DNA from: Chloroflexota bacterium
GTDB taxonomy: Bacteria; Chloroflexota; Ktedonobacteria; Ktedonobacterales; Ktedonobacteraceae
NCBI GenBank assembly: GCA_902812455.1
Contig: CADDZH010000149.1
Coordinates: 1 to 8,651, forward strand
Length of the DNA stretch: 8,651 nucleotides
Direction: 5' to 3'
Shown here in pieces: positions 1 through 6,096 of the stretch. The notes beneath the pieces were generated by a model. The model saw only the letters and a program-made list of their open reading frames with translations. It was not told the DNA's origin and did no database searches. The translations under genes were made by a program, and so were the position numbers. The stretch's first letter is position 1, and the number at the start of each line of letters is the position of its first letter.

Positions 1-140
1 GGGCGGGGGCCTTGTGCTTGTCCCCGCTTTTCCGCTCAACTGAGGTAATCAGGAACGGGTCGTCGCCTGTAGGGACTGTAGAAGCTCGATTTATCGAAGC
101 TGTGGGTGTGGGGGGCATGGTGGGGGCCTTGTGCTTGTCC
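1..140. repeat. GC-rich interspersed repeat: tail of one unit plus one full unit
   Basis: The 18-mer GGGGCCTTGTGCTTGTCC occurs at 6-23 and again at 123-140, 117 bp apart. This suggests the tail of one unit followed by a complete unit (about 27-140). The full unit aligns with 5086-5202: CTTTTCCG, then AATCAGGAAC, CGTCGCCTGTAGGG, a GAAGCTCGAT/ATCGAAGCTGTGGG imperfect palindrome, and the terminal 18-mer occur in the same order. It stops 15 bp before the ATG of the gene at 156. No convincing protein is encoded. The function is unknown; it could be a non-autonomous mobile repeat or a structured RNA element. Confidence 0.75.
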
Positions 141-155
141 GGCTAGCTATCCATA

Positions 156-578
156 ATGAGCAACAACAGAAAAAAAGAGATGGAAGAAGTGAATATTACT
201 AGCAACCAGGAAACCGAAGCAGCGAGGCAGGAAAAACGGGAAAATGCCAAGCGTATCTTGCGCGATAGCGGCCTTGCTCATATGCTCCAGGAAATCAATA
301 GAGTCGAATTGAAAAGAAGAGGAAAATTTGAGGAATACGATTCTACCATCTTGCTGAAGTGGGGGTCAGGCTATACGCGCCGTCACATCTGGGTAGAGGT
401 GGTAGGCAGCGCGATTCGCTTCCGGCTTTCTCCTCATCTAAAGTGTTCAAGTCCAGTGCCGCTATGCGATGGCGAATATCATACATTGACCAGCCAGATG
501 TGGGCAAACAGCGACTTGCTACGCATGGAACTGTACAGGTGTTATAGAAAACCGGTAGCAGAGAGTTCAGACGACTAG
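156..578 (+). CDS. uncharacterised 140-aa protein
   Basis: I do not recognise a named family. The first ~35 residues are very polar, rich in Glu, Lys, Arg and Asn, and probably helical or disordered. The rest reads like a compact alpha+beta domain, with a basic helical segment (about residues 35-57), a YDSTILLKWG strand, a TRRHIWVEVVG strand, a two-Cys stretch (C97 and C104), then a DGEYHTLTSQMW segment and an acidic SSDD tail. No signal peptide or membrane segment is seen. An in-frame TAG 12 bp upstream rules out an earlier start. M1 has no Shine-Dalgarno, and M9 (ATG at 180), preceded by AAAGAG, is an alternative start. The gene lies directly after a repeat and ends 7 bp from a convergent gene. 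The balanced composition and regular strand pattern favour a real gene. Confidence 0.7.
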   Translation: MSNNRKKEMEEVNITSNQETEAARQEKRENAKRILRDSGLAHMLQEINRVELKRRGKFEEYDSTILLKWGSGYTRRHIWVEVVGSAIRFRLSPHLKCSSPVPLCDGEYHTLTSQMWANSDLLRMELYRCYRKPVAESSDD

Positions 579-585
579 CTCTGTA

Positions 586-1266
586 TCACAACGGGTCAAG
601 AGCCAGCACCTGAAGAACGCCAACGCTCCCCAGAAAACGACTGATGGCCTGGTAATCCGGGTCGCTGTAGAATGCTTCCCTATCAGTTTCGCTTGCCCAG
701 CTCAGGAAATTCAAGAAGATGATGCCCTGCTTGTTGCTTGTTTCTTCCAGGAGACTGGGTGTGGTAATAAATTGAGGCTGGTGGAGTTGTGGCAGTGATC
801 CGGCCTGAAGTTCGCTGCTTTCACGTGCGAGGAATGCAAAGGCCAGCACAGGTTCTACGACTTGTCGTCGCAAGCTCTCTATCCATGCTCGTTGCACGCG
901 TTCTTCTTGAGCAGGATGGATTGTGGCTAAGTGTACTGCTGCCAGGGCCTGTAGTGCGGACGGGCGGCTGTATCCCCACAGATAGCGCATGAACCATTGT
1001 TCGGGTGGATGTGCCAGCAAGCTAGTAGCTGAGCCTAGCAGTAATTGCTTCGGATCATAGCGCTTCTGCGCTTTCTTCCAGGCCTCTTCGTCTTCCCATG
1101 CAGCGAACATAACGTAGTAGGTATCATACCCCCTACTACGATAAAAATGGGCACTGATCAGCCCGGGCGCATTACGCATGGTGTCCGAAATCAAGCGCAC
1201 ACGTGCCAGCCCATCTGCATCTCTTCCCGGCATCATATGTGCTAATGTAACAACCAGTAGTTCCAT
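586..1266 (-). CDS. antibiotic biosynthesis monooxygenase-like (dimeric alpha/beta barrel) protein
   Basis: The 226-aa protein opens with a strand (MELLVVTLAHMMPGRD), a helix and then PGLISAHFYRSRG followed by YYVMFAAWEDEEAWKKAQ. This strand-helix-strand-strand order, with a W-x-D/S-E-E-x-W segment, is typical of ABM/dimeric alpha-beta barrel domains (about residues 1-85). The C-terminal half (about 105-224) repeats the plan: HLATIHPAQEERV, then IIFLNFLSWASETDREAF and a YQAISRFLGSVGVLQVLAL ending. It may therefore be a fused pair of half-barrels. Such folds serve small monooxygenases, haem-degrading enzymes and stress proteins, and no substrate can be read here. The protein is soluble, with no signal peptide. 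The ribosome-binding site is weak (GAAAG). A 201-bp repeat-bearing gap separates it from ruvA, so co-transcription is uncertain. Confidence 0.65.
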   Translation of the reverse strand: MELLVVTLAHMMPGRDADGLARVRLISDTMRNAPGLISAHFYRSRGYDTYYVMFAAWEDEEAWKKAQKRYDPKQLLLGSATSLLAHPPEQWFMRYLWGYSRPSALQALAAVHLATIHPAQEERVQRAWIESLRRQVVEPVLAFAFLARESSELQAGSLPQLHQPQFITTPSLLEETSNKQGIIFLNFLSWASETDREAFYSDPDYQAISRFLGSVGVLQVLALDPL

Positions 1267-1304
1267 GCTGTACCGTTCTTTCGAATAACCAGAGTAATGG
1301 GGGT

Positions 1305-1373
1305 GCAGGGGGCGAAGCCCCCTGCCGGGGTTTGGGGAACGCGGTCTGGGAGACCGTGTGCCGGGGACCCAAA
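1305..1373. repeat. multi-hairpin palindromic repeat
   Basis: Three inverted repeats are packed into 69 bp. The first is GCAGGGGGC/GCCCCCTGC with a GAA loop (1305-1313 and 1317-1325, perfect 9 bp). The second is an outer TTTGGG/CCCAAA pair (1331-1336 and 1368-1373). Nested inside it is CGGTCT/AGACCG with a GGG loop (1342-1347 and 1351-1356). The layout resembles the REP/BIME-like palindromes of large Chloroflexota genomes. Only this copy is in the window, so calling it dispersed is inference. No T-run follows any stem, which argues against a simple intrinsic terminator. Confidence 0.6.
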
Positions 1374-1411
1374 TTTCCCTTTTCTCTCAAATGCTGCTTG
1401 ATTATGCACCG

Positions 1412-1446
1412 GGGCGAGGTGGCCACGTCGTGGCGAAGCCTCGCCC
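1412..1446. repeat. nested palindrome downstream of ruvA
   Basis: The outer arms are GGGCGAGG (1412-1419) and CCTCGCCC (1439-1446), both perfect. Inside them is GCCAC-GTC-GTGGC (1422-1434). The hairpin sits 22 bp after the ruvA stop on the minus strand. It could stabilise or end the ruvA transcript, but there is no U-tract after the stem in that direction. A repeat-type palindrome is therefore more likely than a canonical terminator. Confidence 0.55.
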
Positions 1447-1467
1447 TACTTTCCGTTTTTGTAAGAA

Positions 1468-2058
1468 TTATTTTTGGGCAAACGATCGCAAAGCGAAGGT
1501 GATTTGCTGTTCCAGGGTCAAGGCCTGATCCTGGGGAATCCTGGCGATGGCCGCCTGTGCCTCTGCCGCAGAATACCCTAACCCGATCAATGCTTCCAGT
1601 ACCTCGGCCTGCATCTTGCCCGGCGTATAACCCGTTGTCCCTCCCAGTGCGACCAGAGAAGGCAACCTCCCTTTCATCTCAAGCACCAGCCGCGCTGCCA
1701 TGCGTTTCCCGACGCCCGGCGCCAGGGCCAGTTTTTGCTGGTCCTCGTCGGCAATTGCCTTGTACAGGGTTCGTGCATCCATGACAGATAACAATGCTAA
1801 AGCCATTTTTGGGCCGACACCGCTCACAGCGATGAGCTGCTCAAAGGCGTCACGTTCTTCCTCGCCAGAGAAGCCGTAAAGTGATATCTCATCCTCGCGT
1901 ACATGCAAATGGGTGTAGAGTGTCACTTCAGACCCCATCTGGTTCAGGCGATTGAGCGTGGAAGTGGGAGCGAAAACACGCATGCTGAATCCCCCAACCC
2001 GGATGATAGCGTGGTCTGCCCGGCACGCCTCAAGAATACCATGAATGCTCGTAATCAT
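1468..2058 (-). CDS. ruvA: Holliday junction branch migration complex subunit RuvA
   Basis: RuvA binds four-way DNA junctions as a tetramer and recruits the RuvB ATPase ring for branch migration in recombinational repair. The 196-aa length is normal. Domain I (about 1-62) is the OB fold, beginning MITSIHG and carrying the acidic pin residues E55 and D56 in HVREDEISLYGF. Domain II (about 65-135) has two helix-hairpin-helix motifs, VSGVGPK (78-84) and APGVGKR (113-119), which contact the DNA backbone. Domain III (about 148-194), with a GLGYSAAEAQAAI signature, is the RuvB-binding module. The start is supported by AGGAACG upstream of ATG. It lies 55 bp after ruvC on the same strand, so it is probably the last gene of yebC-ruvC-ruvA. 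ruvB is absent from the window. Confidence 0.97.
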   Translation of the reverse strand: MITSIHGILEACRADHAIIRVGGFSMRVFAPTSTLNRLNQMGSEVTLYTHLHVREDEISLYGFSGEEERDAFEQLIAVSGVGPKMALALLSVMDARTLYKAIADEDQQKLALAPGVGKRMAARLVLEMKGRLPSLVALGGTTGYTPGKMQAEVLEALIGLGYSAAEAQAAIARIPQDQALTLEQQITFALRSFAQK

Positions 2059-2113
2059 CGTTCCTAACCCTTACCTACCTCTACTCTTCTGTATATCATA
2101 TAAGTTCTGATTG

Positions 2114-2635
2114 TCATCTCAATTTCAGGAAATTCCCGGTGAGAATGCTGGCGGTGTTCAAATGGCAGATGGCGATAGCGGCGGCATCGGCGGCATCGTC
2201 TGGCCGGGGAACGGAGGGCAGCTTGAGCAGGATACGCACCATCTCTCCCACCTGTTCTTTGCGGGCATCGCCATAGCCGGTCACGGCCTGTTTCACCTGT
2301 TTAGGCGTATATTCCGAGATAGGCAGCCCTCCATTTGCCAGCGCCAGCATGGCGACGCCGCGTGCCTGCCCAACAGTCATGGCTGTGCGGGCGTTCTTAG
2401 CAAAGAAGAGATCCTCCATCGCAGCTTCTTGTGGATGGTACTTCCTGATAATCTCAATGAGGTTTTGATAGATAGACTGCAATCGCTCGGCCAGTGGCAT
2501 ACGCGCAGGCGTGGTAATCACATCGCACGCGATCATGCTCAACTCGCCGCCTGTGGATGCCACGACCGCATAGCCGAGGATGGCCGTACCCGGGTCTACT
2601 CCTAATACAATACGCTGGCCAGCAACATCTGCCAT
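2114..2635 (-). CDS. ruvC: crossover junction endodeoxyribonuclease RuvC
   Basis: RuvC is the dimeric, Mg-dependent resolvase that nicks Holliday junctions symmetrically after RuvAB branch migration. From the ATG at 2635 the protein is 173 aa, a usual RuvC length. All four RNase H-fold carboxylates are present: D14 in LGVDPG, E74 in AAMEDLFFAKN, and D147 and D150 in DDAADAAAIA. The YGDARKEQV segment preceding the last motif is also typical. A longer form beginning at a GTG (2653), immediately after the yebC stop, would add six residues. I prefer the ATG because AAAGGAG lies 5 nt upstream of it, whereas the GTG has only a closely spaced AAGGG. The gene follows yebC by 18 bp and precedes ruvA, as expected for one transcript. 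Confidence 0.97.
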   Translation of the reverse strand: MADVAGQRIVLGVDPGTAILGYAVVASTGGELSMIACDVITTPARMPLAERLQSIYQNLIEIIRKYHPQEAAMEDLFFAKNARTAMTVGQARGVAMLALANGGLPISEYTPKQVKQAVTGYGDARKEQVGEMVRILLKLPSVPRPDDAADAAAIAICHLNTASILTGNFLKLR

Positions 2636-2640
2636 TGCCT

Positions 2641-2647
2641 CTCCTTT
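2641..2647 (-). promoter_or_regulatory. ruvC ribosome-binding site that decides the start
   Basis: AAAGGAG on the minus strand, 5 nt before the ATG at 2635. It lies inside the short stretch that the GTG-initiated alternative would translate, so it favours the ATG. Confidence 0.7.
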
Positions 2648-2653
2648 TGCCAC

Positions 2654-3418
2654 TTACCCTTCGTATGAGGTGACGAATGTATCAGGAATGTCCGCGTTCG
2701 TGTAGACATTCTGCACATCTTCCAGGTCTTCGAGCTTTTCTACCAGGCGCATAAGCTGGTGGGCCACCTTCTCATCGGTGATCTCGATCTTGGTTTTGGG
2801 CAGCATGGTACTCTCGGCCTTGACTACCTTGTATTTCTTGCCCTCAAGAGACTGGCGCACCCGTTCCAGATTGGATGGATCGGTATAAATAGTCAGCGTT
2901 TCATTTCCCGGTTCAACCGGATCAACGTCGTCGGCACCGAGATCAATGGCTTCGAGCGAAAGTTCATCGGGATCGTGACCATTCACCTCTACATCAATGA
3001 TACCCTTTGCCTCGAACAGCCAGGCCACAGAACCAGCCTCACCCAGGTTCCCTCCATTGCGATGGAAGGCGTTGCGTACCTCTGCCACCGTGCGATTGCG
3101 ATTTTCCGTCAAGGCGTTCACCAGCACGGCTGTGCCTCCCGGCCCATAGCCTTCATACGTGACCTCTTCAAGCCCTGCCCCCTCTGAGCCACCTACAGCA
3201 CGTTTGATTGTGCGCTCGATGTTTTCCATAGGCATGTTGGCATCGCGGGCACGCTGGACGGCCATGCGCAGGCGGAAATTTGCGTTAGGGTCGCCACTGC
3301 CGCCCTCGCGTACCGCTACCGCAATCTCGCGCCCTAGCCGGGTGAAGAGCTGTCCTCTACGGGCGTCATTGACACTCTTAGAGCGGCGAATCTGCGCCCA
3401 TTTGGAATGTCCTGACAT
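2654..3418 (-). CDS. yebC: YebC/PmpR/TACO1 family protein
   Basis: The 254-aa protein begins with the family signature: MSGHSKW, then a basic helical stretch (DARRGQLFTRLGREIAVA), DPNANFRLRMAV, and a MPMENIERTIKRAVGG segment. Domains II and III follow, with YEGYGPGG (about 88-95), LTENRNRTVAEVR, GGNLGEAGSVAWLF, and the C-terminal half containing the VNVY-like VQNVYTNAD near the end. Family members were long annotated as transcriptional regulators. More recent work on YebC and TACO1 points to a ribosome-associated role relieving stalling on difficult (for example proline-rich) sequences. A strong AAAGGAGG lies upstream of the ATG. It is the first gene of the yebC-ruvC-ruvA run, an arrangement common across bacteria, with ruvC beginning 18 bp after its stop. 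Confidence 0.96.
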   Translation of the reverse strand: MSGHSKWAQIRRSKSVNDARRGQLFTRLGREIAVAVREGGSGDPNANFRLRMAVQRARDANMPMENIERTIKRAVGGSEGAGLEEVTYEGYGPGGTAVLVNALTENRNRTVAEVRNAFHRNGGNLGEAGSVAWLFEAKGIIDVEVNGHDPDELSLEAIDLGADDVDPVEPGNETLTIYTDPSNLERVRQSLEGKKYKVVKAESTMLPKTKIEITDEKVAHQLMRLVEKLEDLEDVQNVYTNADIPDTFVTSYEG

Positions 3419-3452
3419 AAAAGTGCCCCTCCTTTATGTTCTTAAATGAAGA

Positions 3453-3461
3453 ATCATAGCA
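3453..3461 (-). promoter_or_regulatory. candidate extended -10 promoter for yebC-ruvC-ruvA
   Basis: On the minus strand TGCTATGAT (extended -10: TG, one base, TATGAT) lies about 34 nt before the yebC ATG. No good -35 is seen (TTTCGC, 16 bp away, is poor). It is the best candidate in an AT-rich gap. Confidence 0.35.
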
Positions 3462-3530
3462 GATAATATACCCTGCGAAACTTCTCTCCATGTGTATCTT
3501 CCTTATGCGAAGGATTCGGTCACCCACCAT

Positions 3531-3688
3531 GTCATGTTGAGCGAAGCGAAACATCCGCTGCCGATCGCTGGCGATCCTTCCCCTTCGCGGAGTTGACCCT
3601 GAGCGAAGCGAATGGGCTCAGGGCTGGGCTGCACTCGCTCAGGATGACAACCCATTCCCGATTTTGGTCGTTAAAATTCATTATCGGC
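3531..3688. repeat. TIR-bounded interspersed repeat (GAGCGAAGCGAA type) with conserved tail
   Basis: This is the main content of the 476-bp gap between yebC and the hydrolase. Ends GTCATGTTGAGCG (3531-3543) and CGCTCAGGATGAC (3636-3648) form 13-bp terminal inverted repeats with two mismatches. Inside are further copies of the CTGAGCGAAGCGAA core. A tail (3653-3681) containing CATTCCCGAT and GTTAAAA recurs at 4936-4964 next to the second copy, so the mobile unit may be larger than the palindrome. Reading frames through it are low-complexity artefacts. The remaining part of the gap, 3689-3894, shows no supportable gene. Confidence 0.7.
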
Positions 3689-3894
3689 CCTGTGTTTGTC
3701 CATGGATTTGCCGAGTGCTCCACTAAAAACTGTGCTCTCTGCTAAAAGAAAAGCTGCTGGCAACATTGTAACATGTGCCGGTATTGAGCGTCGAGTCCCA
3801 GGATGGCCCTTGCGGTAGTCCTTACCATATACGGTAGGATGCGTTTTCAGCATGGCCTGACGATCCCCCTACGGCATACGATAGTTTACCTGGC

Positions 3895-4608
3895 TTAGTG
3901 TTGCTTCATCCATTCTCTGATGGCCTGATTCACGGCCTCCGGCTGTTCTCGCATCACATAGTGCCCGGCGTTGGAGATGATACGCAAGGTAGAGCCTGGC
4001 AGGTGGTCATGCAGGTACTGGCTGTATTTGACGGGCGTCAAGCGATCTTCGGAACCGCAGATGATCAGCGTGGGCAGGTGAATCTCATGTAGCCGTTGCA
4101 TGCAATCGAAGACGTTACACGCTGCCAGGTCGCGATGAAGGATATACGGTCCTGGTTCGGCCTGCTCGCTGAGCACCGCCTGTGGCACTGTAGCAATGTT
4201 TGACTGCGCAACAGCCATCTCTGCCAGTTGCAGGCGGGCCTCGTGTGGGCTTGTGCGCGTCGCTTCCAGTATTGCTGGCAGGACACGCAGCCTGGCCCCG
4301 GTTCCGATCAAGATCAGGCCTCCCAGTTCTGACTGGTATGCTAATGCCATTGCCAGGGCAATAGCCCCGCCTAACGAATGGCCGGCAATGACCGGGTGGT
4401 CAAGATGTAGCTCCTGCTGGATGATCTGGTGTGCAACCTTTGCATAGTCCTGCACCGTCACCTCTTCTGGCAACGTATCCATCCTCTCACCATGCCCTGG
4501 CAGATCAATAGCAAATACCCGCTGATTCCGGCTGAGATCTTCGAGCTGGAGCCGCCAGATACGGGCGCTATCGCCCGATCCATGAATGAAAACGATAGGA
4601 TTATCCAT
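3895..4608 (-). CDS. alpha/beta-fold hydrolase
   Basis: This is a 237-aa single-domain alpha/beta hydrolase of the esterase/lipase/haloperoxidase-like type. The N-terminal strand leads to the oxyanion HGSG (9-12). The nucleophile elbow is GHSLGG with S78. The acid is D188 in CGSEDRLTP, and the base is H216 in NAGHYVMREQP, so the catalytic triad is complete. DLPGHGE (35-41) is the usual strand-4 loop. A small cap lies at about 105-175 and includes a DLAACNVFD segment also seen in esterase-like relatives. There is no signal peptide, so it is probably cytoplasmic. The substrate cannot be deduced; carboxyl esters or C-C hydrolysis products are possible. The start has AGAGGAG 7 nt upstream. The gene appears monocistronic, with repeat-filled gaps on both sides. 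Confidence 0.92.
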   Translation of the reverse strand: MDNPIVFIHGSGDSARIWRLQLEDLSRNQRVFAIDLPGHGERMDTLPEEVTVQDYAKVAHQIIQQELHLDHPVIAGHSLGGAIALAMALAYQSELGGLILIGTGARLRVLPAILEATRTSPHEARLQLAEMAVAQSNIATVPQAVLSEQAEPGPYILHRDLAACNVFDCMQRLHEIHLPTLIICGSEDRLTPVKYSQYLHDHLPGSTLRIISNAGHYVMREQPEAVNQAIREWMKQH

Positions 4609-4632
4609 GCTGGCACTCCTCTTTATTAATGA

Positions 4633-4660
4633 ATTTTACCAACCAAGACGTTCATGAAAA
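4633..4660 (-). promoter_or_regulatory. candidate sigma70-type promoter of the hydrolase gene
   Basis: On the minus strand a -35 TTTTCA (4655-4660) and a -10 TAAAAT (4633-4638) are separated by 16 bp. They match the consensus at 4 of 6 and 5 of 6 positions. Transcription would begin about 18 nt before the ATG at 4608, just ahead of the AGAGGAG ribosome-binding site. Confidence 0.45.
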
Positions 4661-4723
4661 GGGTTCACCACCCAGGATGAAAAAGGACTTTTTCAGAAGA
4701 GATCGGCAAGACCGCTGTGGGGC

Positions 4724-4966
4724 ATGTCATCCTGAGCGCATGAGCCGAAGCCATGTCATCCCTTCACTTCGTTCAGGGCAAGCCCTGAGCGCAGCGAAGG
4801 ATCTGATGCCGATCGACCGAGATCCTTCGCGGAGTTTCCCCTGAGCGCGTGAGCCGTAGCCATGTCATCCTGAGCGAAGCGAAGGATCTGATGCCGATCG
4901 ACCGAGTTCCGCAGGCTTCGCTCAGGATGAAAAATCATTCCCGATCCTGATTGTTAAAAATCATAA
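4724..4966. repeat. duplicated GAGCGAAGCGAA-type repeat cluster
   Basis: This cluster is the same family as 3531-3688 but internally duplicated. A 29-bp segment starting AGCGAAGGATCTG is identical at 4793-4821 and 4878-4906. TGAGCGCATGAGCCG-type and GCCATGTCATCC segments recur about 109 bp apart (around 4733-4761 and 4842-4870). The right end is CGCTCAGGATGA (4919-4930), followed by the shared tail with CATTCCCGAT (4936-4945) and GTTAAAA (4953-4959). It contains no plausible gene. With the element at 5086-5202 it fills most of the 744-bp gap between the hydrolase and the acetyltransferase. Confidence 0.7.
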
Positions 4967-5085
4967 AATAAATATTCCCTTTGCCAAAATTATATCTCAT
5001 GCCGGAGGCGGCTCGTCCCCGTAGGGGTTTACAAGGGTAGGTTGTTCCGTGAACACGCCTCTTAAGCGGATCGTCGCCTGATGAA

Positions 5086-5202
5086 CTTTTCCGATCACAT
5101 GGGGGAATCAGGAACAGCTCGTCGCCTGTAGGGGCTTGTAGAAGCTCGATGTATCGAAGCTGTGGGTGGTGGCGCGGATGGGAAGGGGCCTTGTGCTTGT
5201 CC
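5086..5202. repeat. second copy of the GC-rich interspersed repeat
   Basis: It matches 27-140 from CTTTTCCG (5086-5093) to GGGGCCTTGTGCTTGTCC (5185-5202) with small indels. The imperfect palindrome GAAGCTCGAT-GT-ATCGAAGCT is conserved, including its one-base bulge. An extra CGTCGCCTG at about 5071-5080 suggests a partial neighbouring unit. Upstream, 4996-5070 is unassigned GC-rich sequence containing a CCCCGTAGGGG palindrome. Confidence 0.75.
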
Positions 5203-5245
5203 CCGTGCCCTCGCGCCTCTCGTGCTACATTGGATGCTTGCAATG

Positions 5246-5254
5246 TGATATAAG
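5246..5254 (+). promoter_or_regulatory. possible extended -10 for the acetyltransferase gene
   Basis: TGATATAAG fits an extended -10 (TG, one base, TATAAG). It lies about 100 nt before the ATG at 5353, immediately after the repeat. No matching -35 is evident, so this is tentative. Confidence 0.25.
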
Positions 5255-5352
5255 TATATTGCGCACACTTCATTTATTGATCGGCTTATCCGGAGAGGAT
5301 TCATCCTTTTGTTGGTGAGACCGGATCACGAAGAGAGAGGGAGATTGCACAT

Positions 5353-5871
5353 ATGAACGTGGAAGTACGTATCTTAACCGAGGCGGATGCCGAAGCCTTC
5401 TGGAAAATTCGCTTGCGCGCCTTGCGCGATGACCCGGAATCTTTTGGCTCAACCTATGAAGAGGTGCTGGAGCGCGGTATTGCCGGAGCGACACAAGGCT
5501 TGCGCAAAACAGATGTTGCCTCCGATGATGCCACCTTTGGCGCTTTTGATGGCAAGCAGCTTGTCGGCATTGCCGGCTTCCGGCGCGAACCAATGCTCAA
5601 GATGCGCCATAAGGGAGTGATATGGGGTATGTACGTGCCGAAAGAGTTGCGCGGGCAGGGTATTGGCAAGGCTTTGTTAGAGGCAGCCATTGCCTATGCG
5701 AAAACACTTCCCGGCCTTGAGAAGATCAACCTGGCTGTAGTCCTGACAAGCAAAGAAGCCCGCCAGCTCTTCATTTCGCTCGGCTTTGAAACCTACGGTC
5801 TGGAACAGCGCGCTTTGAAGTTGCATGATAACTATTTCGACCAGGAGCTTATGACGCTTCGCCTGGTCTAG
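5353..5871 (+). CDS. GNAT-family N-acetyltransferase
   Basis: The 172-aa protein has the GNAT layout. Strand 1 is VEVRILTEADAEAFWKIR, followed by helices to about residue 50. DATFGAFDGKQLVGIAGF (59-76) forms strands 2-3. HKGVIWGMYVPKELRGQGIGKALL is strand 4 plus the acetyl-CoA pyrophosphate loop, with the R/Q-x-x-G-x-G/A motif at R100-G105. The INLAVVLTSKEARQLFISLGFETYG segment is the usual strand 5-helix 4-strand 6 with the N/S-x-x-A-x-x-x-Y/F-x-x-x-G-F signature. It transfers acetyl from acetyl-CoA to an amine; the acceptor (antibiotic, polyamine, protein N-terminus) cannot be read. A GAGAGAGGGAG run about 9 nt upstream serves as ribosome-binding site. The next ORF starts 18 bp after its stop, so it may lead a short transcript including the toxin-antitoxin remnant. 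Confidence 0.9.
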   Translation: MNVEVRILTEADAEAFWKIRLRALRDDPESFGSTYEEVLERGIAGATQGLRKTDVASDDATFGAFDGKQLVGIAGFRREPMLKMRHKGVIWGMYVPKELRGQGIGKALLEAAIAYAKTLPGLEKINLAVVLTSKEARQLFISLGFETYGLEQRALKLHDNYFDQELMTLRLV

Positions 5872-5889
5872 CTTCTTTCTTGGCCGATT

Positions 5890-6096
5890 ATGTCAGATAC
5901 CCTTGATTTCAATATACGTCAACAGCTAGCCGATTATCTGGCGGGCAACATCTCGCTACGCCAGTTTGAGGACTTGTTTTTTGCCGAAACCTGGAATATT
6001 GATGAGGCAGATAATCAGTCCCTGGCCCAAAAGCGGACAAGCGTTTACTGGTCATTATCCTTGCACCCAAAGGCCCAGGGAAATACTATCCGGTAA
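5890..6096 (+). CDS. small fused ORF: N-terminal fragment of an uncharacterised protein
   Basis: The ORF is 68 aa. Its first ~47 residues, with LADYLAGNISLRQFEDLFF and AETWNIDEAD, look like the beginning of a small hypothetical protein type I associate with Chloroflexota and other soil bacteria, recalled rather than searched. The last ~20 residues (after SLAQ, near 6030) are Ser/His/Lys-rich and lack that character. From there another frame carries a convincing protein pattern (see 6015-6164). I infer that a deletion joined the front of this gene to the back of a toxin gene, leaving this ORF with an out-of-frame tail. No Shine-Dalgarno precedes the ATG. It may be translated by coupling from the acetyltransferase 18 bp upstream, or not at all. 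Confidence 0.45.
   Translation: MSDTLDFNIRQQLADYLAGNISLRQFEDLFFAETWNIDEADNQSLAQKRTSVYWSLSLHPKAQGNTIR

Noticed and set aside
1172..1426. 84-aa minus-strand frame upstream of the ABM-like gene
   Set aside because: It runs through the hairpin repeats and overlaps the start of the better-supported gene in another frame.
2111..2605. 164-aa + strand frame opposite ruvC
   Set aside because: Antisense shadow of ruvC; no recognisable domain.
3671..3853. 60-aa minus-strand frame and a 28-aa frame beginning MVRTTARAILGLD (3742-3828)
   Set aside because: No ribosome-binding site or family match. The 28-aa peptide looks protein-like and could be a relic, but it is too short to support.
4935..5593. Minus-strand frames of 60-112 aa across the repeats and the acetyltransferase start
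   Set aside because: They arise from the repeat sequence and from the antisense of the acetyltransferase; low-complexity Arg/His/Pro-rich translations.
6026..6032. CCCAAAA as a -1 programmed frameshift site joining the 68-aa ORF to the toxin remnant
   Set aside because: The heptamer is not in the X-XXY-YYZ register relative to the 5890 frame, and the two parts look like different families, so a deletion is simpler.
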